Source of the DNA: Pseudovibrio sp. Tun.PSC04-5.I4 | GTDB taxonomy: Bacteria > Pseudomonadota > Alphaproteobacteria > Rhizobiales > Stappiaceae | DNA length: 64,000 nucleotides | NCBI RefSeq assembly: GCF_900104145.1 | Contig: NZ_FNLB01000006.1 | Coordinates: forward strand, 1,881,001-1,945,000 | Direction: 5' to 3' | Shown: positions 43,511 to 53,033 of the stretch, one piece after another | How positions within the stretch are numbered: position 1 is the first letter of the stretch | Layout of the letters: each line of letters opens with the position of its first letter | Position numbers and translations under genes: made by a program | Notes under the pieces: model-generated | What the model was told of the DNA's origin: nothing | Databases searched by the model: none | Seen by the model: only the letters and a program-made list of their open reading frames with translations

Positions 43511-43550
43511 TTCTTTTTCGTTTGTTGTCGATACGGCAAGATCATTGTGA

Positions 43551-43625
43551 TCCCCGGTAGCTCAGTGGTAGAGCAAGCGGCTGTTAACCGCTTGGTCGCT
43601 GGTTCGAGTCCGGCTCGGGGAGCCA
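43551..43625 (+). tRNA. tRNA-Asn (GTT), copy 2
   Basis: Identical to copy 1 except that the 3' acceptor strand reads TCGGGGA where copy 1 has CCGGGGA, giving a G-U in place of a G-C at the seventh acceptor pair. CCA is encoded. Confidence 0.97.
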
Positions 43626-43662
43626 CTTCTTTGATTGCAGCCATACTGGCAAGAGTATTTGT

Positions 43663-43737
43663 TCCCCGGTAGCTCAGTGGTAGAGCAAGCGGCTGTTAAC
43701 CGCTTGGTCGCTGGTTCGAGTCCGGCCCGGGGAGCCA
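43663..43737 (+). tRNA. tRNA-Asn (GTT), copy 3
   Basis: Identical to copy 1 through all stems, anticodon GTT, CCA encoded. The spacers between copies (40 and 37 bp) are not conserved, so the copies are likely processed from one transcript. Confidence 0.97.
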
Positions 43738-44474
43738 CTCTTCTCTCAAAATCTCCCAGTACATTATGTCCAGCGCTTTTTCACAAATGGACCACAGCTG
43801 CGTCTATCCTTCAAAACAAACAAAAACAATGCTCACACGCAGCGAATTCACGGCCCCTCAACAGCTGATGGCCGCAGACACGGCGCTCTCTTAGGCAAGA
43901 CAATTTTCCGCACACGAAGAGATGCATTCCACGTCGCTGCAAAAAGAATGTTCGCATTGCACGGCTTATCCGGGATAATAGCGCTAGGACGACACCCCAA
44001 ATTCTAGGGGACCCTTAAGATTATTTCAAAAATTCATAGCCAGCTTATCTTCCCAGCAAATGCGGGTAAGCCCTACACGTTATGCGCTTACCCCCTCTTG
44101 CTTATCAACTCAAACCCGTTGAGGTCATAGCCATTTAAGCCCCCTGATCAAAAAATAATGTCATTTTTATAGGTGATAAATTTAACGATGATATTTCAGA
44201 TAAAAGCAATTTGACACTGCAAAACAATACATTGAAAATTTTACCTAATTATTAGTAAATAAGATTAAAGTATAAAAACGAGCAGTATAATTTATATACA
44301 CTTCTTATGGCATAGATACTCAAAGTAAATACGGATACTAATAATATATTCGACGTAACTTACCTTAGGTGTAGCATTAGGAACATCAGTAATCCTAAAT
44401 CTTACTATCAAAAGGTATTTTAATTAGGCCCCCCTCACGGGAATAGTTGCTGCGTAAATGTCAGGGAGCCAGCT
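43738..44474. other. AT-rich intergenic region, no gene seen
   Basis: About 735 bp. 44150-44420 is strongly AT-rich with many short A/T runs and no ORF of note. A promoter for the exported-protein gene is expected here. Near the right end, CAGGGAG precedes its ATG. Confidence 0.6.
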
Positions 44475-45155
44475 ATGAGTATTCAAGTTCCAGTCACAGG
44501 CCCGGTCTGTTCACGCAAGGCCTGGGCTCACACGTCTGCCATATTGGCCGCGTTATTTCTCTCTCCGGCCCTTGCCAGTGCCTCTGCAGAACAAACACCT
44601 CACCCTGAAACCAGCGCGATTTCAGAACCGCGGCTCATTAATAAATCCAAGGCAGGTCATACCTATGCAATGCCAGAGGACTATCTGGCTGTGACGGTAG
44701 CTCCCCCGGTGCAAAAACCGAATACAGATCCGCTGGACAGCGATCTTTCTATCTGGGTTGGTGAAGTGGAAATTGAAGGCCGCAAAACCCTCTGGGTTGA
44801 GCTGATCGATAAACATGGCGAAGTGATCTACAATACCGAAATTCATCAAAATGAGACCCACCTTCTGCCAGATGGCCGCGCAATCGCAGTAACTGTCATG
44901 CACCCAAAGAAACAGCAGACCATGCAGGAAGGCCGTATTAAGAAAGACCAATCCCGCATCTCGATCAATGAGCGCTTTGTTGTGACGCAGAAGGAAGCTT
45001 TCTCTCCCGCCCTCGATACACAGGTGAACCTGCTTGAGGTGCGCCCCGTGCCAAAGCAGATCCATAATTCCTTCATGCTCCGCGCTGGCAAGAATGGCGA
45101 ACTCATCTGGAAAGCGACCAAAGATGCAATCACGTGGTTAGAGAGCGACCGCTGA
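44475..45155 (+). CDS. Exported protein of unknown function
   Basis: 226 aa. A signal peptide covers about residues 1-37 (AWAHTSAILAALFLSPALASASA). The mature part is mostly beta/coil with IWVGEVEIEGRKTLWVELIDKHGEVIYNTEIH and a C-terminal LMLRAGKNGELIWKATK-like segment, but no family is recognised. It is probably periplasmic. It is isolated after a long AT-rich region, and no partner is nearby. GGGAG supports the start at 44475. Confidence 0.7.
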   Translation: MSIQVPVTGPVCSRKAWAHTSAILAALFLSPALASASAEQTPHPETSAISEPRLINKSKAGHTYAMPEDYLAVTVAPPVQKPNTDPLDSDLSIWVGEVEIEGRKTLWVELIDKHGEVIYNTEIHQNETHLLPDGRAIAVTVMHPKKQQTMQEGRIKKDQSRISINERFVVTQKEAFSPALDTQVNLLEVRPVPKQIHNSFMLRAGKNGELIWKATKDAITWLESDR

Positions 45156-45426
45156 GCAAGACCGTCTTTCTCGCAAAACGATGCTCTCAAAAATTGCATT
45201 TAGCGCACTCATTCGAAGCCGCCAAACACATCGAGCAAATTCGTTCAATAGAGCGGCTTCAAATAGAATAATTTCCTAGTCTTTCTGTTCCTTTGGCAGG
45301 CGTTTTCTTGTCCATCACAACTCCACGCAGTAGCGTTCTAGTTCAAGGGACCGATTAAAGTTGTCCCATCTTATCCCGAATGAACTGCTCACATTATTGG
45401 GCCCGCACACTTTACCGAGAGATATT

Positions 45427-46464
45427 ATGGACACACGCAGCTCTGTTATCGATGCTATTGGCAATACACCGCTCATCCGCCTCAAAGGCCCTTCAGAACG
45501 AACCGGCTGTGAGATCCTCGGAAAAGCCGAGTTTATGAACCCCGGCCAGTCCGTGAAAGACCGCGCCGCTCTTTTCATCATCCGCGATGCTGAGAAGAAA
45601 GGCACACTGAAGCCCGGCGGCATTATTGTGGAAGGGACTGCTGGCAACACCGGCATTGGCCTTGCACTTGTGGGCAATGCATTGGGCTATCGCTCTGTCA
45701 TTGTCATTCCAGAAACGCAATCTCAGGAAAAGAAAGACATGCTCCGCATTGCCGGGGCAGAACTCATCGAAGTACCAGCGGTTCCCTATAAAAATCCGAA
45801 CAACTACATCAAAGTATCTCAGCGCGTGGCTGAAGAGCTGAACAGATCCAATCCGCAGGGCGCAATCTGGGCCAATCAGTTTGATAACACCGCCAACCGC
45901 CAAGGCCATATTGAGACCACAGCGCAAGAAATCTGGCAGCAGACCGACGGCAAAGTGGATGGTTTCATCTGTTCTGTTGGCACAGGCGGTACGTTGGCTG
46001 GCACAGGCATCGGCTTGAAGGAAAAGAACCCAAACATCAAAATCGGCCTAGCAGATCCACACGGCGCAGCACTTTACAACTACTACGCTCATGGTGAGCT
46101 GAAATCTGAGGGCTCCTCTATTTCAGAGGGAATCGGTCAGGGCCGCATCACCGCAAATCTGGAAGAGGCCCCAATCGACATTCCCTACCGCATTTCAGAT
46201 GAGGAAGGATTGCTGATCAATTTTGAGCTGCTGGAACATGAGGGCCTCTGCCTCGGCGGCTCCTCAGGCATCAATGTTGCTGGCGCGATCCGTCTGGCGA
46301 AAGAGTTAGGTCCGGGCCACACCATTGTTACCATCCTGTGTGATTACGGCACCCGCTATCAGGGCAAGATGTTCAACCCAGCATTCCTACGGGAAAAAGG
46401 CTTACCGGTTCCGCAATGGATGGAACGTAAATCCTCCATCACCATACCGTTTGAAGCAGCATAA
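45427..46464 (+). CDS. cysK: Cysteine synthase A
   Basis: 345 aa PLP enzyme. The Schiff-base Lys is K44 in NPGQSVKDRA; the phosphate-binding loop is GTAGNTGIG, and the C-terminal SVGTGGTLAGTG loop binds PLP phosphate. It makes cysteine from O-acetylserine and sulfide. I start at ATG 45427, giving the family-normal MDTRSSVIDAIGNTPLIRL opening with GAGAG upstream; a longer frame from 45361 adds non-homologous residues. The chain is slightly longer than the E. coli enzyme, with QWMERKSSITIPFEAA at the end. Confidence 0.93.
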   Translation: MDTRSSVIDAIGNTPLIRLKGPSERTGCEILGKAEFMNPGQSVKDRAALFIIRDAEKKGTLKPGGIIVEGTAGNTGIGLALVGNALGYRSVIVIPETQSQEKKDMLRIAGAELIEVPAVPYKNPNNYIKVSQRVAEELNRSNPQGAIWANQFDNTANRQGHIETTAQEIWQQTDGKVDGFICSVGTGGTLAGTGIGLKEKNPNIKIGLADPHGAALYNYYAHGELKSEGSSISEGIGQGRITANLEEAPIDIPYRISDEEGLLINFELLEHEGLCLGGSSGINVAGAIRLAKELGPGHTIVTILCDYGTRYQGKMFNPAFLREKGLPVPQWMERKSSITIPFEAA

Positions 46465-46484
46465 GATTTACTCGCAAAACAATG

Positions 46485-46533
46485 GATTAAAGCAGTTTGT
46501 TTACACCCTGACCAAAAGCAACCTGCTTTAATC
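46485..46533 (+). terminator. Inverted repeat downstream of cysK
   Basis: GATTAAAGCAG (46485-46495) and CTGCTTTAATC (46523-46533) pair perfectly over 11 bp with a 27-nt loop. No T tract follows. It may terminate cysK or be a protein site. Confidence 0.45.
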
Positions 46534-46564
46534 ACTCCATAAAATTTGGGGGACGCAAATAATA

Positions 46565-46591
46565 CCAAGAGGTTTTGACCTTACCTCTTGG
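46565..46591. promoter_or_regulatory. Perfect 9-bp inverted repeat upstream of cardiolipin synthase
   Basis: CCAAGAGGT (46565-46573) and ACCTCTTGG (46583-46591) flank a 9-nt spacer, 43 bp before the TTG start of the cardiolipin synthase gene. It could be an operator or a leader hairpin. Confidence 0.4.
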
Positions 46592-46633
46592 CGCGAGTAT
46601 ACAGGAAGCCTCGCAGCGCAGGAGTTGTAACGC

Positions 46634-48064
46634 TTGGAATCCTCATTCAGTCTGCTTCCCCTCATCGCTCTCTCCAGCGTCTTTTTTTATGCATTGGCCA
46701 TTATCTGCGCCATTCGTGAGGTCATGTATTCGCGCACCTCGCAAGGCAGTATTGCCTGGCTGCTGTCGCTGTTCTTCATCCCCATGCCCACGGTGTTCCT
46801 GTATTTCATCTTCGCGTGGAAACGGCTGGATGATTACATGGAGGTCCGCGACGACATCTCTCAAATCGAGACGGACGTCCTCGATCGCCATACGCAGTAC
46901 GTAGATGGAACCGCCAGCAGCGCGTGGCCGGTTCATTCCCGCGTCGCCGCCGTGCCATTTCTCAAAAACAACACCTGCGACCTGCTGATTGATGGGCCCG
47001 CGATGTTCGCCTCCATCATCCATGGCATTAAAACCGCCAATAAACACGTGCTGGTGCAGTTCTTCATCATCCGGGAGGACAGTGTCGGACGGGAACTGGC
47101 AGACGCCCTCATAGAAAGAGCTAAAGCCGGCCTTATGGTCTGCCTGCTCTATGATGATGTCGGTTCCAGATCACTTTCAGACAAATACATCAACCGCCTG
47201 AAGGAAGCCGGTGTCCGCGTCAGCGGCTTTAACAGACGACACCGCCTTATGCGTATGTTAGGCCCCATGCGCCTCAATTACCGCAATCACCGTAAAGTCG
47301 TGGTCGCAGACAGTGAGCACTGTTGGATCGGAGGCCACAACATTGGCGAGGAATATCTGGGTCTATCAAAGGAATTTGGCCACTGGCGTGACACCCATGT
47401 AAAAGTGACGGGCCCCGTCGCATTAGCCGCAACCCTGTCCTTTAGCGAGGACTGGCAATTCGCCACCGGTAAAGCCTTACAACTGGAGCTACCAAGCAAC
47501 TTCCCGAAAGTGGAGGGTGAAAGCGTGATGATCATGCCCACCGGTCCAGCTGATATTCAGGAGGATTGTGCCATCACCTTTGTGGAAAGCATCTCAAGAG
47601 CCAAAGAGCGCCTATGGATTGTCAGCCCCTACTTCGTACCGGGTATTGAGGTGCTGACAGCGCTGTACGCAGCCGCTCTGCGCGGCGTTGATGTTCGCAT
47701 CCTATTGCCAGAAAAAGCCGACCACTGGCTTGTCTGGCTCGCCAGTTACGCCCATGCAGACAATCTCGCCAGCCATGGAATCAAGGTCTTCCGCTATCTG
47801 GAAGGCTTCCTGCACGAGAAGGTCATTCTCATTGATGACGAACTTGCAGGCATCGGCACCGTCAACTTCGACAACCGCTCCTTCAACATCAATTTTGAAA
47901 TCACCATGTGGTTCACCAGCCAAAGCATGGTGCAGCGTACAGAACAGATGTTACTTCTGGACTTTAAAGGCGCACGCCAAACTGACAGGCTGGAGCTGAA
48001 CAGCCGCAGATACGCCTTCCGCGTTCTAGCCCAAGCAGCCCGCCTGTTCTCTCCGGTGCTATAG
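46634..48064 (+). CDS. cls: Cardiolipin synthase (PLD family)
   Basis: 476-aa membrane enzyme. Two N-terminal transmembrane helices (about 8-27 and 40-61) precede two phospholipase D half-sites: H219-x-K221-x4-D226 in NHRKVVVADSEH, and H394-x-K396-x4-D401 in FLHEKVILIDD. It condenses two phosphatidylglycerols to cardiolipin plus glycerol (ClsA type). The start is a TTG at 46634 with AGGAG at the correct distance; no ATG gives the first helix. Preceded by a 9-bp inverted repeat. Confidence 0.92.
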   Translation: MESSFSLLPLIALSSVFFYALAIICAIREVMYSRTSQGSIAWLLSLFFIPMPTVFLYFIFAWKRLDDYMEVRDDISQIETDVLDRHTQYVDGTASSAWPVHSRVAAVPFLKNNTCDLLIDGPAMFASIIHGIKTANKHVLVQFFIIREDSVGRELADALIERAKAGLMVCLLYDDVGSRSLSDKYINRLKEAGVRVSGFNRRHRLMRMLGPMRLNYRNHRKVVVADSEHCWIGGHNIGEEYLGLSKEFGHWRDTHVKVTGPVALAATLSFSEDWQFATGKALQLELPSNFPKVEGESVMIMPTGPADIQEDCAITFVESISRAKERLWIVSPYFVPGIEVLTALYAAALRGVDVRILLPEKADHWLVWLASYAHADNLASHGIKVFRYLEGFLHEKVILIDDELAGIGTVNFDNRSFNINFEITMWFTSQSMVQRTEQMLLLDFKGARQTDRLELNSRRYAFRVLAQAARLFSPVL

Positions 48065-48209
48065 TCCATACTTGCGAAAATGCGTTTTCCTCTGCTCAAA
48101 AAACCAGAAACAGCTCCAAAGATTACTGAGTTCACTTCACTAGACCTATCCCTAGTAGATATATTAGGTTAGGTCCCAATGAGACAATAATGACGTGGGG
48201 GCCCTCAGC

Positions 48210-48854
48210 ATGTCCTTTGTGCCTGAGCTTAGTATTCTTGCGGGTTTCACACTCGCTTCTTTCATCCTCGCCATTACACCCGGCCCGGATATGACCTTCT
48301 TCATGAGCAAAACGCTCACCCAAGGCCGTAAAGCCGGGTTGGTGGCAGTGGTCGGTGCCACAAATGGCATCATGATCCACGCGCTTCTGGCTGCCATTGG
48401 CATTTCAGCTCTTCTGGCGGCATCAGAGTTTGCCTTCCAGATTCTCAAAACAGTAGGCGCGCTTTATCTCGGTTGGTTGGCGTTCCAGATCCTGCGCAAT
48501 GGATCAGCTCTTAGTCTGGAAGAATCCGAAGCATCCAGCGAGCCAAGCAGAGCAATCTGGGCCAAAGCACTCACAATCAACCTGCTCAACCCCAAGGTCG
48601 TGCTGTTTTTTGTAACCTTCCTGCCGCAATTCGTTTCAGCCAATGACCCCGGAGCAACTGCAAAACTGTTATTCCTCGGCTTCTTCTTCATTCTGCTCAA
48701 TGTACCAAGCAGCCTGTTGATGGTGTTTGGTGCCTCAGCCGTATCCAAGTTCCTGCGCAGTTCCCCGCGTGTTATGCGCATTCTCGATTATTCCTTCGCA
48801 GGCATCATGGCGGCATTCGCAGTAAAACTGCTCAGCGCTCGCGCGTCGGCTTAA
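48210..48854 (+). CDS. LysE/RhtB family amino-acid exporter
   Basis: About 214 aa from ATG 48210, with six hydrophobic helices. The N-terminal PGPDMTFFMSKTLTQGRKAGLVAVVGATNG block is the LysE/RhtB signature; WAKALTINLLNPKVVLFFVTFLPQF is the second. It exports amino acids or homoserine-like metabolites. An upstream in-frame GTG (48195) is less likely than the ATG. The gene stands between cls and alaX without an obvious operon partner. Confidence 0.9.
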   Translation: MSFVPELSILAGFTLASFILAITPGPDMTFFMSKTLTQGRKAGLVAVVGATNGIMIHALLAAIGISALLAASEFAFQILKTVGALYLGWLAFQILRNGSALSLEESEASSEPSRAIWAKALTINLLNPKVVLFFVTFLPQFVSANDPGATAKLLFLGFFFILLNVPSSLLMVFGASAVSKFLRSSPRVMRILDYSFAGIMAAFAVKLLSARASA

Positions 48855-48933
48855 GTCACCGCAACGAAACAAATAGGTGCGTGAACTCATTTCACCACGC
48901 ACCTTTTCATACTGATATTTTTGAGTTTATCCC

Positions 48934-49662
48934 ATGACAGAACATCTATATCGCGAAGATTCTTACCTGCGCAGCTGCGAAGCGACAATCACCAAGATCA
49001 CACCGGAAAGCGGCATCATTTTAGACCGCACGTGCTTTTACCCCAATGGCGGCGGGCAGCCCGGCGACACTGGCTCCTTAGAGCTGGAAGACGGCACGCG
49101 CATCCCCCTTGCCACCGCTGTTTACTCAGCAGACAGAAGCCAGATCATCCATGTGCCAGCAGAAGGGACACTGCTGCCAGAGGGGCTTACAAACGGCTCC
49201 ACTAAGGTTACAGTTCACCTTGACTGGCAAACCCGTTACAAACGCATGCGCGTCCACACGGCGTTGCACTTGCTCTCTGTTGTCCTGCCTCATCCGGTCA
49301 CCGGCGGCCAGATCAGCGATGGAACAGGTCGGTTGGATTTTGATCTGCCTGAAGCCACATTGGATAAAGTGGAGCTCACAGAAAAGCTTCAAGAGCTCAT
49401 CGATGGGGACCACCCCATAACGCAGGAATGGATCAGCGACGAAGAGCTGGAGGCCAATCCGGGCCTTGTAAAGACCATGAGCGTAAAACCGCCTATGGGC
49501 AGTGGCAGGGTAAGGCTGATAAGAATTGGTGAGAGTGTTGATTTGCAACCCTGCGGCGGTACGCACGTAACGCAGACATCCCAGATCGGCAAAGCAACCA
49601 TTACCAAAATTGAAAAAAAGGGACGCCAGAACCGCCGCGTCCGCATTCAGTTGGAGGACTAA
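48934..49662 (+). CDS. Alanyl-tRNA editing protein (AlaX-type)
   Basis: 242 aa. An N-terminal glycine-rich NGGGQPGDTG region leads into the tRNA-synthetase second additional domain (SAD). Zinc ligands are H108-x3-H112 (RVHTALHLL) and C207-x3-H211 (CGGTHVT). It hydrolyses mischarged Ser- or Gly-tRNA-Ala in trans. Its length fits the AlaX-M type. It is 4 bp upstream of the sulfurtransferase gene, probably in one operon. Confidence 0.92.
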   Translation: MTEHLYREDSYLRSCEATITKITPESGIILDRTCFYPNGGGQPGDTGSLELEDGTRIPLATAVYSADRSQIIHVPAEGTLLPEGLTNGSTKVTVHLDWQTRYKRMRVHTALHLLSVVLPHPVTGGQISDGTGRLDFDLPEATLDKVELTEKLQELIDGDHPITQEWISDEELEANPGLVKTMSVKPPMGSGRVRLIRIGESVDLQPCGGTHVTQTSQIGKATITKIEKKGRQNRRVRIQLED

Positions 49663-49665
49663 GAG

Positions 49666-50511
49666 ATGGCACTGGATCCAATCGTATCAACCGGGTGGCT
49701 CAAAGAGCATCTGAACGCACCTGATGTGGTGATTGTAGATGCCTCCTGGTATTTGCCAGCCATGGGACGCGATGCGAAAAAAGAATACAAGACAGCACAT
49801 ATTCCCGGTGCACTGTTTATGGATATTGATGAGGTCTCCGACCAGTCCTCCCCCTTACCACACATGATGCCAGAACCTCACATCTTCTCCTCCCGCATGC
49901 GCCGCATGGGGATTGGGGATGGGCAAACCATTGTTGTTTACGATGGCATGGGCATTTTCTCGGCTGCTCGTGTGTGGTGGATGTTCCGCGCATTTGGTGT
50001 AGAGCGTGTTCATGTGCTGGATGGCGGCCTGCCAAAATGGAAAGAAGAAGGCTTGCCACTGACAGATGAAGTGCCCCCCCGCATGGAACGTCACTTCACC
50101 GCCATGCTGAACAACGACATGGTCCGTGGTCTCAACGAAGTTCAATCCGCTCTGACCTCCCAAAGTCACTTTCTTCTGGATGCACGGGCACCAGAACGCT
50201 TCAAAGGTATTGCTCCAGAACCACGTGATGGTGTGCGTGCAGGGCACATGCAGAATGCTCTTAATCTTCCATTTGGGCTGCTGCTCAACGAAGGTCAGTT
50301 GCGCTCCAAAGAGGACCTCAAAGAGATCTTCGCACAGGCAGGAGTGGATGCCACCACCCCAGTCATCACCACATGCGGCTCCGGTGTAACTGCTGCTGTC
50401 ATCACACTGGCATTGACACAAATCGGCTACACCAAGAACGCGCTTTATGACGGATCATGGACTGAATGGGGCTCCCATCCTGACACAGAAGTCATCAGCG
50501 AACCAGCCTGA
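49666..50511 (+). CDS. sseA: 3-mercaptopyruvate sulfurtransferase
   Basis: 281 aa with two rhodanese domains. The catalytic loop is CGSGVTA (C237), the sequence that marks mercaptopyruvate sulfurtransferases as opposed to thiosulfate ones. The domain-1 VDASWYLP and second-domain LDARAPERF segments are clear. It moves sulfur from mercaptopyruvate to thiols or cyanide. The ATG is preceded by GGACTAAGAG. It follows alaX by 4 bp; a strong terminator lies 26 bp downstream. Confidence 0.93.
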   Translation: MALDPIVSTGWLKEHLNAPDVVIVDASWYLPAMGRDAKKEYKTAHIPGALFMDIDEVSDQSSPLPHMMPEPHIFSSRMRRMGIGDGQTIVVYDGMGIFSAARVWWMFRAFGVERVHVLDGGLPKWKEEGLPLTDEVPPRMERHFTAMLNNDMVRGLNEVQSALTSQSHFLLDARAPERFKGIAPEPRDGVRAGHMQNALNLPFGLLLNEGQLRSKEDLKEIFAQAGVDATTPVITTCGSGVTAAVITLALTQIGYTKNALYDGSWTEWGSHPDTEVISEPA

Positions 50512-50536
50512 CTTAAACCAGAATCACATTCGCAAG

Positions 50537-50570
50537 AAAGCCCTGCAAACCATTGACCTGCAGGGCTTTT
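50537..50570. terminator. Terminator, both directions
   Basis: AAAGCCCTGCA (50537-50547) pairs with TGCAGGGCTTT (50559-50569), followed by TTATTT on the plus strand. It terminates sseA and could also serve the opposite strand. Confidence 0.85.
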
Positions 50571-50572
50571 AT

Positions 50573-50997
50573 TTATGCGCTTACCAACTCTTTTTGCTCA
50601 ACAACAGCATCCTGCCTGCCAAGCTTATTCGCGTCATCAAGCCAGCTGGCACGTTCTTCCTCTGTAGAGGCAATGATCGGCGAGAACATTTCAAAACTCA
50701 CAGGATCAAATCCGACGAAGTCCAGAATCTGGTTCTTCATCGCCTTCTGATGTGCCCGCTCATACAGCTCCTCCTAATAATGCACGGGTGTATCACTCGT
50801 GATCATCATACGCGCACTCCGACCTTCCAGCAGTTGATCTGGCAACTCTGCTCCCTTTTGAAACTGGAAGGCAAATCCGGGCAACAGCACCCTCAAAATT
50901 CATCTGCACTAGGTTCATCACACGAACCTCAGCCCCCACCTCACGAGCCGACTGCACATAACTTTCTGCGAGCGCTTGACCAAAGCGCTTTTCCCAA
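50573..50997 (-). pseudogene. NAD(P)H dehydrogenase (quinone)-like flavodoxin-fold relic
   Basis: Minus-strand reading from 50997 gives ALAESYVQSAREVGAEVRVMNL, the start region of NAD(P)H quinone dehydrogenases. After a deletion and a frame change it gives DQLLEGRSARMMITSDTP, then LDFVGF-x-PVSFEMFSPI and WLDDANKLG, the usual C-terminal blocks, ending at a TAA at 50573. At least two frame changes and missing internal sequence make this a dead gene. No intact copy is in the window. Confidence 0.7.
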
Positions 50998-51024
50998 AAT
51001 GACCGCTAAAAACAAGGAAGATAA

Positions 51025-51055
51025 TAAAAAAGCCCCGCTGAAACAGCGAGGCTTT
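51025..51055 (-). terminator. Terminator of the aap operon
   Basis: On the minus strand AAAGCCTCGCTG, a TTT loop and CAGCGGGGCTTTTTTATT form a hairpin with one mismatch and a T run, 22 nt after the aapP stop. Confidence 0.85.
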
Positions 51056-51076
51056 GAATTTGAAACTCTGTTCAGA

Positions 51077-51874
51077 TCAGTGGTTGAGGATCTGTGAGAG
51101 GAACATCTGTGTCCGTTCATGCTGCGGATTGGTGAAGAACGGCTCTGGCTCATTCTGCTCAACAATCTGCCCCTGATCCATAAAGATCACGCGGTTTGCC
51201 ACTTTACGGGCAAAGCCCATTTCGTGGGTTACGCAGAGCATGGTCATGCCTTCTTCAGCCAGACCAATCATAACATCCAGAACTTCCTTGATCATCTCAG
51301 GATCAAGCGCAGAAGTCGGCTCATCAAACAGCATCACCTTCGGGTTCATGCAGAGCGAGCGGGCAATTGCCACACGCTGCTGCTGACCACCAGAAAGCTG
51401 ACCGGGGTACTTATGGGCCTGCTCAGGGATCTTCACCCGCTCAAGGTAGTGCATCGCAACTTTTTCGGCCTCTTTCTTCGGCATCTTGCGAACCCAGATT
51501 GGAGCAAGTGTACAGTTCTCCAAAATGGTCAGATGCGGAAAAAGGTTGAAGTGCTGGAAACACATGCCAACTTCACGGCGGATCTCATCAATCTTCTTGA
51601 GGTCAGACGTCAGCTCAATACCGTCAACAACGATACGACCCTTCTGGTGCTCTTCAAGACGGTTGATACACCGGATCATAGTGGACTTACCGGAACCAGA
51701 TGGACCACAGATAACAATCCGCTCGCCGCGCATAACCTTCAGGTTAATATCGCGCAGAACATGAAAGTCACCATACCATTTATCCATGCCGTTGATTTCG
51801 ATAGCCACATCGGTATCTGAAATCTGCATTTTTTTGCGGTCTGCCTGAACGTCAGCGAGATTTGCGTCACTCAT
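51077..51874 (-). CDS. aapP: General L-amino acid ABC transporter, ATP-binding protein
   Basis: 265 aa of the polar amino acid uptake class. Walker A GPSGSGKST, signature LSGGQQQRVAIARSL, Walker B VMLFDEPTSALDPEM and switch His CVTHEMGFARK are all present. It powers import through AapQ/AapM. It is last in the aapJQMP operon, and a terminator follows. The N-terminal 25 residues are a variable polar tail. Confidence 0.95.
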   Translation of the reverse strand: MSDANLADVQADRKKMQISDTDVAIEINGMDKWYGDFHVLRDINLKVMRGERIVICGPSGSGKSTMIRCINRLEEHQKGRIVVDGIELTSDLKKIDEIRREVGMCFQHFNLFPHLTILENCTLAPIWVRKMPKKEAEKVAMHYLERVKIPEQAHKYPGQLSGGQQQRVAIARSLCMNPKVMLFDEPTSALDPEMIKEVLDVMIGLAEEGMTMLCVTHEMGFARKVANRVIFMDQGQIVEQNEPEPFFTNPQHERTQMFLSQILNH

Positions 51875-51913
51875 TTTTATTTCTCCGAGTTTCTCTTGGC
51901 TTGCGCCAGGCGA

Positions 51914-53032
51914 CTAGCGATGGCCGGTATGCAGTTTGCGTTCCAAATACATCGAATATCTGGACATTGCAAAGCAGAAGATAAAGAACATGAACGCGAT
52001 AAACGCATAAAGTTCTACAACGATACCATTCCAACGTTGGTCTGCAAGCGTTGGCGCAACCAATCCAAGCGGATCCATAAGGCCAATAATCAATACCAAT
52101 GTGGTGTCTTTAAACAAACCGATGAATGTATTCACGATACCTGGGATGGAAATCTTGAGCGCTTGCGGCAAGATAATCAATCTCATGCTCTGCCAATATC
52201 CAAGACCCAGCGCATCGGCAGCTTCATACTGTCCCTTTGGCAAGGCTGCCAAACCACCACGAATAACCTCAGCCATATAAGCACTGGCAAAGAAGGTCAC
52301 CATGATAACAACGCGCAGCAGGATGTCAAAATTCACGCCCTTTGGCAGGAAATAGTTGAGCAAAACATGCGCAACGAACAGCAAGGTAATCAACGGCACA
52401 CCGCGAATAAACTCGATAAAAATAACAGCCAGTGACTTCACTATTGGCAGGTTAGAACTACGAGATAACGCCAGCACAATCCCAATTGGCAATGAGAAGG
52501 AAATACCAGACACCCCAATAATCAGGGTAAGCAGCAGCCCACCGAGCTTACCAGAAGCCACGGGTTCCAGACCCAAAAAGCCACCCCAAATCAGCGTAAA
52601 CGCAACAAATGGGTAAACCAGCGAGAAGATCAGCGCCTTACTGCGACCCGGCATATCCTCCCACAAAGCAGGAGCCAGAGCCAGAAACAGCAATACAAAG
52701 GCAAGGACCGGACGCCAGTACAACTCGCTTGGGTAAAAACCAAACAGGAACTGATTATAGCGTTCCTTCACCACCGCCCAACATGCCCCATCACTGATCT
52801 GACGACATTCATCCAGCGAATTCGCATTCCAGACAGATTTTACAAACGCCCAGTCAATAAAGCCGGGCATGACCCAAAACACGGCGAAGATAGTAGCCAG
52901 CGTCAAAATGGAATTCAGCGCGGAGGAAAACAGGTTTTGACGGACCCACCCAATGGCACCAGTGGTCCCTTGAGGGGCGGGTAACTGCGGCCTATCGAAG
53001 GTCGCAACGAATGCAACAGAACTATCACTCAT
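51914..53032 (-). CDS. aapM: General L-amino acid ABC transporter, permease AapM
   Basis: 372 aa with an N-terminal extension carrying extra hydrophobic segments, as in AapM, then the His/Glu/Gln-type permease core. The EAA-type loop is LPKGQYEAADALGLGYWQSMRLIILPQA. It forms the membrane pore with AapQ. Its ATG lies 2 bp after the aapQ stop, so the pair is translated together. Confidence 0.94.
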   Translation of the reverse strand: MSDSSVAFVATFDRPQLPAPQGTTGAIGWVRQNLFSSALNSILTLATIFAVFWVMPGFIDWAFVKSVWNANSLDECRQISDGACWAVVKERYNQFLFGFYPSELYWRPVLAFVLLFLALAPALWEDMPGRSKALIFSLVYPFVAFTLIWGGFLGLEPVASGKLGGLLLTLIIGVSGISFSLPIGIVLALSRSSNLPIVKSLAVIFIEFIRGVPLITLLFVAHVLLNYFLPKGVNFDILLRVVIMVTFFASAYMAEVIRGGLAALPKGQYEAADALGLGYWQSMRLIILPQALKISIPGIVNTFIGLFKDTTLVLIIGLMDPLGLVAPTLADQRWNGIVVELYAFIAFMFFIFCFAMSRYSMYLERKLHTGHR

Positions 53033-53033
53033 C

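Noticed and set aside
43441..43740. Apparent tandem repeat array
   Set aside because: The repeated units are three tRNA-Asn genes, not a CRISPR array or satellite.
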